From CBDCYS01 sp965226185 (GTDB lineage: Bacteria > Acidobacteriota > Terriglobia > Bryobacterales > UBA6623): a DNA stretch of 64,000 nt. Position 1 is the stretch's first letter. Every line of letters starts with the position of its first letter. Location of the stretch: positions 496,001-560,000 of the forward strand of contig CBDDCT010000007.1 of assembly GCA_965226185.1 (NCBI GenBank), given 5' to 3'. The position numbers and the translations under genes are program-made. Below the pieces are notes generated by a model. It saw nothing but the letters and a program-made list of their open reading frames with translations. It searched no databases and was not told the origin of the DNA. This document shows positions 1-8,400 of the stretch, one piece after another.

Positions 1-825
1 CACAAAGTAGCCATCGCCCATAGCCCGGACCCGGACGATGCGTTCATGTTCTACGCCCTGGCCACGGGCAAAGTTCGCTCGGACACTGTCGAGTTCGAAC
101 ATATTCTCAGCGATATTCAAACGCTGAACACCGCGGCGCGCCAGGGCCGGTACGAGATGACCGCTATCTCTTATCACGCCTATCCCTACGTCTCGGACCT
201 TTACATTCTGACCTCGGCTGGTTCCAGCATCGGCGATGGATATGGCCCGATCGTGGTCTCGAAACACGGTTTGAAGCCGCCGGAGCTAAAGGGCAAGACG
301 ATCGCCGTGCCAGGCACACTGACGACTGCTTACTTGGCGTTGCGGCTGTTCGAGCCGGATTTCGAAGAGAAGGTCGTTCCATTCGACAAGATTCTGGAAA
401 CCGTGGAATCGGGCGAGGCCGACGCAGGGGTTGTTATCCACGAGGGGCAACTGATTTACAGCCAAACCGGTTTGCGTCGTGTTATGGACCTCGGCGCCTG
501 GTGGAAACAGGAGCACAATCTGCCTCTGCCGCTCGGGGCCAACGCCATCTTGCGCTCACTGCCGCCTGGCGTACAAAAGGAAAGCTGCCGCTGCTTGAGC
601 GAAAGCATCCAATACGCTCTGGACCATCGCGCGGAGGCCCTGACTTACGCGCTGGAGTTTGGCCGCGGCCTCGACAAGCAGTTGGCGGACGAGTTCGTCG
701 GCATGTACGTCAACGAGTACACGACCGAGATGCATCCATCGGTGGTCGAGTCGGCCCAGAAGCTTTTGGACATGGGTTATGAAACCGGATTGATCCCTAA
801 ACGCGTCCCAATAGAGTTCGTATAA
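1..825 (+). CDS. mqnD: MqnD-like menaquinone biosynthesis protein (5' end outside window)
   Basis: The reading frame is open from base 1, and the first visible residues (HKVAIAHSPDPDD) come before the first ATG at 46, so the gene starts outside the window. The SPDPDDAFMFYAL motif, followed by a periplasmic-binding-protein-like fold, is typical of 1,4-dihydroxy-6-naphthoate synthase, the late enzyme of the futalosine route to menaquinone that acts on cyclic dehypoxanthine futalosine. Further family features are the EHIL segment, the AISYHAYPYV stretch and GEADAGVVIHEGQL near the middle. It is a cytoplasmic enzyme. About 274 residues are visible, close to the full family length, so only a few N-terminal residues are missing. 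A related MqnA-type or periplasmic substrate-binding protein is the main alternative, but the SPDP motif and conserved spacing favour MqnD. Confidence 0.85.
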   Translation, partial: HKVAIAHSPDPDDAFMFYALATGKVRSDTVEFEHILSDIQTLNTAARQGRYEMTAISYHAYPYVSDLYILTSAGSSIGDGYGPIVVSKHGLKPPELKGKTIAVPGTLTTAYLALRLFEPDFEEKVVPFDKILETVESGEADAGVVIHEGQLIYSQTGLRRVMDLGAWWKQEHNLPLPLGANAILRSLPPGVQKESCRCLSESIQYALDHRAEALTYALEFGRGLDKQLADEFVGMYVNEYTTEMHPSVVESAQKLLDMGYETGLIPKRVPIEFV

Positions 826-904
826 TGAGCCCAGGCTGCGGATCGCCGAGTCATCGGAAAACCGATCCGTGGTAACAGCAGCACACACCCGTCGGGTATC
901 CGCC

Positions 905-2209
905 ATGAAGAAGTATCCCCGTCTTACGCATTCCGTGGTTGTTACTTTTGTTGCCTTGCTCATTGGCTCAGGCCTGAGGGCCCAGGTGCAAGATCTGAGT
1001 CACTCCGACCCCAAGCGGCGAATGAGAGCGGCTGAAAAACTTGGCGACACCAAAGACTCCGAATACATTGCGCCCTTAAGAAAGCTGCTGAAAGACCCCG
1101 TCCCCGAAGTCCGGGGCAAAGCGGTCGCCGCGATTGTGAGCATCGGCACGCAACACAGCCTCGAGCCTCTTGCGGAGGCGTCGCGTGACTCGATTCCTGA
1201 AATCCAGTTCATGGCCGTGGACGGGATGGTGAACTTCTACTACCCCGGATATATCAAGCGCGGATTCTCCGCGTCGCTGAAAAAGTTTGGAGCCGGCGTC
1301 AAGAACCGCTTCGCGCAGCCGGCGGAAATTGTCATTGATCCCTATGTGACGGTTTCACCTGAGGTGATCAGTGCCGTTGCGCGCCTGATCACGGGCGGGG
1401 TGACGCTCGAATCCCGCGCGAATGCCGCACGGGCGGCGGGTATTCTGCGGGGCAAGGCCGCCCTTCCGCAGCTCAAGGAGGCGCTGCGCTCCAAGGACAG
1501 CACTCTGATCGCCGAGTCCGTCCGAAGCATCGAAAAAATTGGCGACACCAGCGCCGGGCCCGCCCTGACTTTTCTATTGCGTGATCTCGACGAAAAAGTC
1601 CAGCTCGCGGTGGTGAAAGCGGTCGGCCAGTTGCTCGTGAACGAGGCCGTGCCGGAGCTGGTCGGGCTCGTCAAAACCAGCGAGAACAAGAAGATTCGGC
1701 GGCAGTCGTTGATCGCGCTGGCAAAGATTCCCGACTCGGCGGAGAGGACGACTTTCCTGCTTTACCTGCGTGACCGCGATCACCAAATGCGAGCCGCCGC
1801 CGCCGAGGGTATTGGCAGGGCAGGGGATCCGCAAGACCTGAAGGTGATTAACGAAGCGTTCACGAAAGAAAAGAATGAATCCGCCAGGCTGTCGATGGCA
1901 TTCGCGTCAGTCTATCTGGGAGATGCGAGCCAGTTGAGTTATTTGACGGATGGACTGAACTCCACATTCCATCGCATGGAGGCCCGCCCGTTTCTCGTGG
2001 AGCTGGCCCGCAAGCCCGCGGTCTTGAACCGCCTCTACCAACTTCTCACGGCGGGCACGAATGACCAGAAGCGCCACCTCGCCTATGTGCTGTCAGTTAG
2101 TGGAACAAAAGAGAGCGTGTCCCACCTCGAGAAGCTGACTCACGATCCTGAGCCGAAGGTCGCACAAGCCGCGATTCAGGCGATGAAAAACCTCCAAGCG
2201 CGGTTATGA
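905..2209 (+). CDS. Secreted HEAT-repeat protein
   Basis: This is a protein of 434 residues with an N-terminal signal peptide (MKKYPRLTHS, then a hydrophobic run to about residue 23). It is followed by serial alpha-helical HEAT/PBS-lyase-type repeats of about 30 residues, with the recurring pattern 'D.dp.vR..Aa.aLg.igd..a'. I chose the ATG at 905 rather than the GTG at 869 because it places the signal peptide at the N-terminus. The repeats usually form a solenoid that binds partner proteins, and no catalytic motif is visible. A longer insert around residues 95-140, without clear repeats, interrupts the array. It lies 80 bp after mqnD on the same strand, so co-transcription is possible but no functional link is evident. 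The partner is unknown. Confidence 0.7.
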   Translation: MKKYPRLTHSVVVTFVALLIGSGLRAQVQDLSHSDPKRRMRAAEKLGDTKDSEYIAPLRKLLKDPVPEVRGKAVAAIVSIGTQHSLEPLAEASRDSIPEIQFMAVDGMVNFYYPGYIKRGFSASLKKFGAGVKNRFAQPAEIVIDPYVTVSPEVISAVARLITGGVTLESRANAARAAGILRGKAALPQLKEALRSKDSTLIAESVRSIEKIGDTSAGPALTFLLRDLDEKVQLAVVKAVGQLLVNEAVPELVGLVKTSENKKIRRQSLIALAKIPDSAERTTFLLYLRDRDHQMRAAAAEGIGRAGDPQDLKVINEAFTKEKNESARLSMAFASVYLGDASQLSYLTDGLNSTFHRMEARPFLVELARKPAVLNRLYQLLTAGTNDQKRHLAYVLSVSGTKESVSHLEKLTHDPEPKVAQAAIQAMKNLQARL

Positions 2210-2279
2210 ACCGCCCCTGTGCGCCGTGACCGTAAGGGACCGGCCATGGGCGCTACCTCACGGCGACGGCTCGGAATGG

Positions 2280-3362
2280 TCACGGCGCGGCTGGCGTGAG
2301 CGCCACGGGTTTACCGCTGCGCGCGGACTCCTTCGCCGCATCGAGGATTTCGACGACTCCCACATTGATGTCAAGCGCCAGGATATTGTCGACAGGCTTG
2401 TTGTTTTCCACGCGGTCGATCATGTAGAGGATCGGGTCGCCGCGCTCGCGCGAAAGCGGCGGGGCTTCGATTTGTTGCGGCTCGCCGCGGCGGCCCTTGC
2501 GAAGTTCGACTTTTTGCCGCGTCATGGACAGGCTGCCGTCGCGGCCGAATAGCTCGAGATCCTGGAAGCTGTGAGGAAGGTCCCAACTGCCTTCAAGAAT
2601 CGAGACGCCGTCCGGATAGGTGAGAATCATCACGGAATTGTCCTCTACCTTCGGGAAGCGCTCACGCTGCAAGTAGTTGAGCTGGGCGAAGACGCTTTGC
2701 GGGCGGCCCTTGAACCAAAGCGACCACAGAGCGTTATAACAGCCGAAATCGATCAGCGCGCCGCCGCCGTTCTTGACGGGATCGGTCAGCCATTCGAAGA
2801 AGAACTTGCTGCGCGCTCCCCGCGCCCCAGGTCCCCCGTGACCGACGATGCCGCGCAGCCGCCAAACGTCGCCGACCGCCCCTGCATCGGCCTGCCGCTT
2901 GATCTCTTGGTTGGTGGGCCACCAAGCCATCTGATAGTTCGTCATCACCTTGACGTTGTGCTTCTTGGCCAGCTCGCGAATTCTCTTGGCGTCCGCGAGA
3001 GTCGAAGCAAGCGGCTTTTCGAAGATCACGCTGACGCCGCGCGGAGCGAGGTATTCCATCACCTCGAGATGGCGATTGTTTTCCACGAAGGCCCAGACGA
3101 TTTGCGGCCGCTTTTCTTCGATCAGCTTCTTATAGTCGTCCACATAATAAGCGTCGGGCTGGTACTTCTTGGCTTCCTGGATGAGCTCGGGCTCGGGCTC
3201 GGCCACGCCGACGAAATCGGCTTCCGGGATCGTGGCGACGTTCTGCAGTTGCCGCCAGCAGTGAGAATGTTTTAGGCCCACGAAGGCGATCTTCGTCTTG
3301 GCGGCAAGCACGAGGGGGAGGGTCATGACGGAAAGGAGTAAAAATAGAAAGGATCGTCTCAT
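2280..3362 (-). CDS. Gfo/Idh/MocA-family oxidoreductase, exported
   Basis: This is a protein of 360 residues with an N-terminal hydrophobic export signal (MRRSFLFLLL...LAAK), followed by a Rossmann NAD(P)-binding start (KIAFVGLKHSH) and the family hallmark EKP (VIFEKPLAS) near residue 115. The C-terminal half is the mixed alpha/beta substrate domain (KNGGGALIDFGCYN..). Members oxidise or reduce sugars, inositols or related polyols. Exported members are common in Acidobacteria and Planctomycetes. The ATG at 3362 was preferred because an upstream in-frame ATG at 3389 would put nine extra residues before the signal sequence. The glycine-rich nucleotide loop is abnormal (GLKHSH instead of GxGxxG), so cofactor use is less certain. 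It converges with the upstream HEAT-repeat gene. The substrate cannot be told from the sequence. Confidence 0.8.
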   Translation of the reverse strand: MRRSFLFLLLSVMTLPLVLAAKTKIAFVGLKHSHCWRQLQNVATIPEADFVGVAEPEPELIQEAKKYQPDAYYVDDYKKLIEEKRPQIVWAFVENNRHLEVMEYLAPRGVSVIFEKPLASTLADAKRIRELAKKHNVKVMTNYQMAWWPTNQEIKRQADAGAVGDVWRLRGIVGHGGPGARGARSKFFFEWLTDPVKNGGGALIDFGCYNALWSLWFKGRPQSVFAQLNYLQRERFPKVEDNSVMILTYPDGVSILEGSWDLPHSFQDLELFGRDGSLSMTRQKVELRKGRRGEPQQIEAPPLSRERGDPILYMIDRVENNKPVDNILALDINVGVVEILDAAKESARSGKPVALTPAAP

Positions 3363-3380
3363 ACTTGTGAGTTTACATCC

Positions 3381-3620
3381 GTGGAGCAAGTTCTGAGCTT
3401 ACTGCTTCGGCTGCCGCCGAAGGCCTGGAAGAAGCTGAGCTGGCGGCAGGGGGAGAAGCGCAAGCTGGCCTCGCGCTTTGCCTGGTTGCGAGTGCGGCCG
3501 GCGCATCGCGACTATGAGCAGCACGAAGCGAATCGCGAGCAATGGTTGCTGATCGAGTGGCCCCGGGGGGAAGCGGAACCGACGAAGTACTGGCTGTCGA
3601 ATCTGCCCCCGGCGTCTGCG
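3381..3620 (+). pseudogene. IS701-type transposase fragment
   Basis: An open frame starting next to the oxidoreductase gene reads W..LSWRQGEKRKLASRFA.. then RVRPAHRDY and EWLLIEWPRGEAEPTKYWLS. This matches the C-terminal half of DDE transposases of the IS701 group (the SRFA, RVRPAH, LIEWP and TKYW blocks). After about residue 80 the similarity stops, and the frame runs into a stray copy of the neighbouring GNAT gene. No N-terminal transposase domain and no terminal repeats are visible, so this is a decayed piece. Confidence 0.6.
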
Positions 3621-3695
3621 CAATTCCGTCCGCGCGGGGCGGTTCGTTCGCCGTCCGCTGCCCTACCTCCGGCTGGAGAGATTGCTCAGCCGCAA

Positions 3696-3760
3696 TTTGT
3701 GCTTTACTGTGGGCTGGTAGACATCATGGTGGACCGCGATTACCGTCGAAAGGGAATCGG
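3696..3760. repeat. 65-bp direct repeat, copy 1 (GNAT fragment)
   Basis: Bases 3696-3760 match 4003-4067 with two mismatches. The repeat encodes the acetyl-CoA-binding segment FVLYCGLVDIMVDR.YRRKGIG of the adjacent acetyltransferase. The first copy is an orphan fragment fused behind the IS701 remnant, and the second is inside the intact gene. It records a short local duplication. Confidence 0.85.
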
Positions 3761-3810
3761 CCTGCTGGCTTGACCAGCTAACTTTACCGAGTCCGGTTGT
3801 GGGCAATCCG

Positions 3811-4260
3811 ATGATCACCTACGCTCTCGAGAACGAGCCCGAACCCGATGACGTGCGCAGCCTGTGGATCTCCTCGGGTTATATCGACTACAGCCCGGAT
3901 ATTGACTGGGATCAACTTCCCGGGATGCTCGCACATTCCAACTTGATGGTAGTAGCGCGTCATCGCGGACGCATGGTCGGGATGACCCGCGCCGTGACGG
4001 ATTTTGTGCTTTACTGTGGGCTGGTAGACATCATGGTGGACCGCGAATACCGTCGCAAGGGAATCGGACACGAATTGATCTTGCGCACCCGGGCCGCCGC
4101 CGGGGAGAAGGTCTGGATGACGATCATGGCCCCGAGTTCCCTCGACGACTTTTACGGGAAAGCGCGATGCACGCGTGTACAAGACGGTTGGTCGGCTTGG
4201 GTGCTCATGCCGCCCAATACCAGCGTTTCTGATGCGGATCCGCCTTTGAACACCAAATAG
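3811..4260 (+). CDS. GNAT-family N-acetyltransferase
   Basis: This is a protein of about 149 residues with the GNAT fold. It has an N-terminal substrate segment, the beta4 strand VDIMVDREY and the acetyl-CoA pyrophosphate-binding motif A, RRKGIGHEL (R/QxxGxG/A). The C-terminal part (MTIMAPSSLDDFYGKA) resembles the 'a.a...FYek.GF' end of small GNATs. It transfers an acetyl group from acetyl-CoA to an unknown amine. The ATG at 3811 was chosen over the GTG at 3799 because the family usually begins with a short strand such as MITYAL. Bases 4003-4067 were duplicated upstream. Nothing indicates the substrate. Confidence 0.75.
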   Translation: MITYALENEPEPDDVRSLWISSGYIDYSPDIDWDQLPGMLAHSNLMVVARHRGRMVGMTRAVTDFVLYCGLVDIMVDREYRRKGIGHELILRTRAAAGEKVWMTIMAPSSLDDFYGKARCTRVQDGWSAWVLMPPNTSVSDADPPLNTK

Positions 4261-4309
4261 GTACAAATAGATAATCACCATTGAAACAGGTTCCATACGA
4301 GGGAGAAAG

Positions 4310-5107
4310 ATGAGTTTTCAATTGATTCGAATGCGTCCATGGGGGACAACGTTCGTCGCGGCCGTAGGCCTGCTCGCCGTCTGCGCCTGGGTATATCCGT
4401 CAGCAGCGCACCAGCGGCCTGGCGGCAAACGCGGAGGCCGGGGCGGTTCCATGCCGCGCATGCCGGATCCCATATCCGACGACACCACCGGCTTCCAATC
4501 GATCTTCGACGGCAAGACGCTTGAGGGATGGGATGGGAACCCAGACTTCTGGCGGGCTGAAGGCGGCTCCATCGTCGGCGAGAGCACGGCCGACAAACCG
4601 GTCAAAGTGAATACCTTCCTGGTCTGGAGAGGCGGCCGCCCCGCGGACTTCGAGCTTAAGTTGGAATACCGTATCAACAGCACCAACAGCGGCATCCAGT
4701 ACCGTAGCGTTGAGCTGTCCGATGTCGGCAAGTGGGTGCTCAAGGGTTACCAGGCTGACATCGATATCGACAACCGTTTCACGGGACAGGTCTATGAGGA
4801 GCGTGGACGGGGTATCCTCGCGCTCCGAGGCCAATTCACCCGCATCGCGCCGGGCAAGAAAGCTCGCATCCAGGGACAGATCGGAGACAGCGAGGCTCTC
4901 AAGTCACACATTAGCGCCGACTGGAACAAGCTTCACATCATCGCGCGCGGCAACGTGCTGACCCAAGTTCTTAACGGTCAAGTGATGAGCATGGTGATTG
5001 ACGACGACGTGGAGAAGCGCATGATGCAGGGCCTGTTGGGCATCCAACTCCATGTCGGCCCGCCCATGAAAATCGAGATTCGCAACGTCTGGCTGAAGAA
5101 CCTATAG
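4310..5107 (+). CDS. Secreted DUF1080 (3-keto-disaccharide hydrolase-like) protein
   Basis: This is a protein of 265 residues with an N-terminal membrane or signal segment (residues 12-35), then a concanavalin-like/LamG sandwich of the DUF1080 family. The typical opening is FQSIFDGKTLEGWDGNPDFWR, followed by GGSIVGE, FELKLEYRI...SGIQYRS and YQADIDIDN, and it ends in IEIRNVWLKNL. DUF1080 domains are reported to act on keto-sugars or bind carbohydrate, and they are very common in Acidobacteria and Planctomycetes. The protein probably acts outside the cytoplasm. A gene fragment of a PQQ-type propeller follows directly, so the locus may once have held a secreted dehydrogenase next to this protein. 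Confidence 0.85.
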   Translation: MSFQLIRMRPWGTTFVAAVGLLAVCAWVYPSAAHQRPGGKRGGRGGSMPRMPDPISDDTTGFQSIFDGKTLEGWDGNPDFWRAEGGSIVGESTADKPVKVNTFLVWRGGRPADFELKLEYRINSTNSGIQYRSVELSDVGKWVLKGYQADIDIDNRFTGQVYEERGRGILALRGQFTRIAPGKKARIQGQIGDSEALKSHISADWNKLHIIARGNVLTQVLNGQVMSMVIDDDVEKRMMQGLLGIQLHVGPPMKIEIRNVWLKNL

Positions 5108-5344
5108 CCCGGATGTTTCAGCAGGTCCCGCGAAATTCAGAAGCTAGCCCGCGGTGAAGAACGCATCGATGGGTCGACCAGCGCCGTGCTCTACGCGCTG
5201 GATGCTCGCACAGGCAAGGAACTCTGGTCGAGCGGAGACCAGATCAAGTCGTGGAATCACTGGAGCGGACTTTCGATCGCCAATGGCCGTGTGTATATCG
5301 CTACGTTTGACGGTGTCTTGTACTGTTTCGGGATCGAGCAGTAA
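5108..5344 (+). pseudogene. C-terminal fragment of a PQQ-type beta-propeller
   Basis: The frame after the DUF1080 stop has no start codon but reads SAVLYALDARTGKELWSSGD, then HWSGLSIANGRVYIATFDGVLYCFG, and stops at 5344. The YALDA.TGKELW and GRVYIATFDG blocks are classic PQQ-propeller blade motifs. Only the last two blades survive. It is probably the remnant of a secreted PQQ-binding dehydrogenase or a related propeller. The upstream part carries a TAGCCCGC sequence near 5145 that resembles the ends of the MITE-like repeats elsewhere in the window. Confidence 0.7.
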
Positions 5345-5640
5345 GGAGGGGAGCAGGCGTAGAATGGACGCCAAGGACAGGAAACCGAGGGATCGAAACT
5401 AGGAGCTGGCCATCCGTAATCCGGAACTCCTGGGAGAAGATGGAAAAGTCAAGCTTTGCAGGGCTCGGTCTAAGACAGGGAAGCCCCGCGAAAACCCAGC
5501 CGGTTTCAGCCACTGCTGTCCAAATTAGCTGAGCGGAGCGGAGGCGGCTGCTGAAAACACGCGAGAAAGCCTCGCCAAAGGGCCGATCTCGGGAGCAGGT
5601 TTCCGGTTTGGACAAGATAGAAATCATGCTGCTGTCCCAA
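5345..5640. other. Intergenic stretch without recognised gene
   Basis: I see no convincing coding frame, RNA gene or repeat between the propeller fragment and the IS4 remnant. Short frames on both strands lack family motifs. Confidence 0.5.
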
Positions 5641-5886
5641 TTAGACCGCCACTCCAGCGAGTAATAATTGCCGTGGCGGCTCGGGCTCGCTGCCCGGCGG
5701 CGGCTGAAACGGCCCGTCCAGCCAGGCGAACAAATCGCGGTTCACAAACAACTGCTGCCGCAACAGAGCGACCAGATTGGACAAGCTCCAACCCCAGCGC
5801 GCCCGCAGCTTCAAGTAACGCAGCAGCAAAATCGCGGTCAGCGCCGTCCAGATCTGGATCTTCAGCGCGTTCGCCGAGGTGCCCAC
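5641..5886 (-). pseudogene. IS4-family transposase C-terminal remnant
   Basis: The minus-strand frame reads NALKIQIWTALTAILLLRYL, then WGWSLSNLVALLRQQLF and RDLFAWLDGPFQPPP. This is the conserved C-terminus of IS4-type (DUF4372-associated) transposases, with the QIWTAL and SNLVALLR blocks. The catalytic DDE part is absent, so only the tail remains. It sits just upstream of the PHP-like gene and may mark the scar of an old insertion. Confidence 0.7.
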
Positions 5887-6019
5887 GCAGAACTGCCGTC
5901 ACACCAGCCACAAAACCCCTGTTTCCGGCCCCAGTATGCTACTATCGCCACCACAAAGCGTTGCATCAGTCCCGCCCGTATCGCGCGCGGGAGCGCGCCC
6001 CGAACTTCAAGAGGTCGTC

Positions 6020-8314
6020 ATGCACGAAACCAACCGCCAGTTTTCTTCGAACAATTCCATGATTCGCTGCCTGCACATAGCCGCCTTTCTTGGGGCTTCT
6101 CTGGCACTCGCCCCCGCCGCCGCCGCCGATCTGGCGTGCGACCTCAGCCAATACAAACCCGCCGACGGACTTTCCGCCAAGATCGAAGGCAACACCCTCG
6201 CGCTCACCTGGCGCGGTGAACGCGACACCCACCTCCGGCTCGGTTTGGGCATCGACAACGGACATCCGATCGTCGCCGAAATGGCGGTCCGGCCCCAAGG
6301 CGGCGAGTGGTCGACGCTAGCCGCCAATCTTTCACCCGAGTTCCATGTGACGTCCGGAGTAAGACGCATCTCCGAACAGCAATTGCGGCCGCTGCGCGCC
6401 CTCGGCGTCGACATCACTCCCGAGATCATCGAGAAAGAAAAGTGGGTCGTGTTCTGGGATTCTCCCCTGAGTGTCCCAGGCCTTGAGGGAACCAATCCCG
6501 GACTTCCGCGCAGCGCTGACGAGATACAACGCGCGACCTCCTCCTTCCAAACAACCGGCTGCAGCGTGAAGACCGATGGGGCGCGGCTGGAGGTTTCCTT
6601 CCCCGGACTGTCACTCGGCATCTTTAAAGGCCGCCTGCAGTACACCGTCTACAAGGGATCGAACCTCGTCCGTCAAGAAGCCATCGCCAAAACGGAGCAA
6701 CCGAGCGTGGCCTACAAGTATTCCGGCGGCCTGAAAGGCTTTCGCACGGCCGATGCGCCGCGAGTCGTCTGGCGCGACACTTCGAGCGACTGGCAAAAGT
6801 ACGAGTTCGGCGGTTCACCCAACAGCGGACCCGTGGCCTTGCGCTCGCGCAACCGTCTTGCCATTGTCGAAGCCGGGGGCGGCTCGATCGCCGTGTTCCC
6901 GCCGCCGCACAAATTCTTCTGGGCCCGCGAGATTGAGATGAACCTGGGCTACGTCTGGTACCGCAAAGATAACGAAGAGTCTTTCTCGGTTGGCGTCCGT
7001 CACGGCGACCGCGAGGAAATGTTTCGTCCCTATGGCGTCTCCGGCGAGCTGTGGCAGGCGCGTGTGCGCCAGTCCCGCCGCTTTGCGCAGGGCAATTTCG
7101 CACTCTACAATGCGCCCCCCGGAACCGAGCAGCGGATGGCCGTCTACTTCTACCTCAGTCCGGACGATCCCCGTACCGCGCAGAAGCAAGTCCTGGCCTA
7201 CACGCATGACGACTTCTACAAACCGCTTCCCGGATACAAAGTCGCCACGAGCCACTTCCATACGCACTTCTCCCAGCAGTTGCGCGACGCCGGCACGCTC
7301 GACCTCCGGCCCCCGTGGCTGCCCGCCTTCCGCGCCAGGGGCATCAACATCGCCATGATGTCCGACTTCCACTCCGACGGGCACCCCAGCGACCCCGGCC
7401 CTATCCGTCTCGCTGAGATGGACAGCTACTTCGAAGCCTGCCGCCGCCATTCCGACCTTGACTTCCTGCTGATGCCTGGCGAGGAGGCGAATGTCTATCT
7501 AGGCGGACACTACACCGTCGTCTTTCCCAAGCCGGTCTATTGGACCAAAGTGCGCGGCGAGGGCCAGGCGCTGGTCGAGAACCATCCTCATTTCGGGAAG
7601 GTCTATCACACCGGCTCCGCGGACGACATGCTGCGGATGATGAAGAGTGAGCGGGCGCTTGTCTGGCAGGCTCACCCGCGCACCAAGGGATCGACCTTCC
7701 ATCCCGACCGCATCAAGGACACCGCTCACTTCCAAAGCGACCGCTACCTCGGCGTGGCCTTCAAGAATTTTCCCGTGGATAACTCTGAAAAGCGTCTCTG
7801 CGAGTACCGCTGCCTCGACACCCTGGACGACATGAACAACTGGGGCGAGCCGAAATATCTGTTCGCCGAAGGCGACACCTATACGAAGTTTCCCGAGGAC
7901 GAAATCTACGGCGAGGCATCGGTGAACTACATCAAAGTGGATCGCGTCCCCCGTTTTGACGAGGACTGGAGCCCTATTTTCAACGCCCTGCGCGGGGGCG
8001 ACTTTTTCGTCACAACCGGTGAGGTGCTCATCCCCAACTACGCCGTTGAGGGATCCGGCGCGCAGCGAAAAGTCGTCGCTGATGTCGAGTGGACCTTCCC
8101 GCTGGAGTTCGCCGAAGTGGTCTGGGGCGACGGCAACAAGACCGGCCGTACAATCATTTCCGCAACCGGCCGCGCGCCCTTTTCAAGCGAAAAGTTTGAA
8201 ATCCCCTTCGACGCAACCGGCAAGAAGTGGGTCCGCTTCGCCGTCTGGGACTCCGCCGGCAATGGCGCCATCACTCAGCCCGTGCATCTGAAAGCCGCGG
8301 GAACCTCTGACTAG
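6020..8314 (+). CDS. Secreted PHP-like (metal-dependent phosphoesterase fold) protein
   Basis: This is a large exported protein of about 764 residues. The ATG at 6020 has a good AAGAGG ribosome site just upstream, and a second ATG at 6059 would start closer to the signal sequence (MIRCLHIAAFLGASLALAPAAAA). Residues 30-400 look like beta-sandwich without known motifs. From about residue 410 a PHP-type segment appears (ATSHFHTHFSQQL, then MMSDFHSDGH and LLMPGEEAN), supplying the His/Asp/Glu metal ligands of that superfamily. Later histidines (QAHPRTKG) fit the same fold. PHP enzymes hydrolyse phosphoesters, but secreted members with a long N-terminal domain are uncharacterised, so the reaction is unknown. 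The C-terminus is again beta-rich. Confidence 0.65.
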   Translation: MHETNRQFSSNNSMIRCLHIAAFLGASLALAPAAAADLACDLSQYKPADGLSAKIEGNTLALTWRGERDTHLRLGLGIDNGHPIVAEMAVRPQGGEWSTLAANLSPEFHVTSGVRRISEQQLRPLRALGVDITPEIIEKEKWVVFWDSPLSVPGLEGTNPGLPRSADEIQRATSSFQTTGCSVKTDGARLEVSFPGLSLGIFKGRLQYTVYKGSNLVRQEAIAKTEQPSVAYKYSGGLKGFRTADAPRVVWRDTSSDWQKYEFGGSPNSGPVALRSRNRLAIVEAGGGSIAVFPPPHKFFWAREIEMNLGYVWYRKDNEESFSVGVRHGDREEMFRPYGVSGELWQARVRQSRRFAQGNFALYNAPPGTEQRMAVYFYLSPDDPRTAQKQVLAYTHDDFYKPLPGYKVATSHFHTHFSQQLRDAGTLDLRPPWLPAFRARGINIAMMSDFHSDGHPSDPGPIRLAEMDSYFEACRRHSDLDFLLMPGEEANVYLGGHYTVVFPKPVYWTKVRGEGQALVENHPHFGKVYHTGSADDMLRMMKSERALVWQAHPRTKGSTFHPDRIKDTAHFQSDRYLGVAFKNFPVDNSEKRLCEYRCLDTLDDMNNWGEPKYLFAEGDTYTKFPEDEIYGEASVNYIKVDRVPRFDEDWSPIFNALRGGDFFVTTGEVLIPNYAVEGSGAQRKVVADVEWTFPLEFAEVVWGDGNKTGRTIISATGRAPFSSEKFEIPFDATGKKWVRFAVWDSAGNGAITQPVHLKAAGTSD

Positions 8315-8400
8315 CCGATCGATCAGGTCCTCGCACTCCAACGGCAAAGCACCGGGCCCAGAAGTTATCTTGTGGCCGCGAGGTGGAATCACTCACTCAA

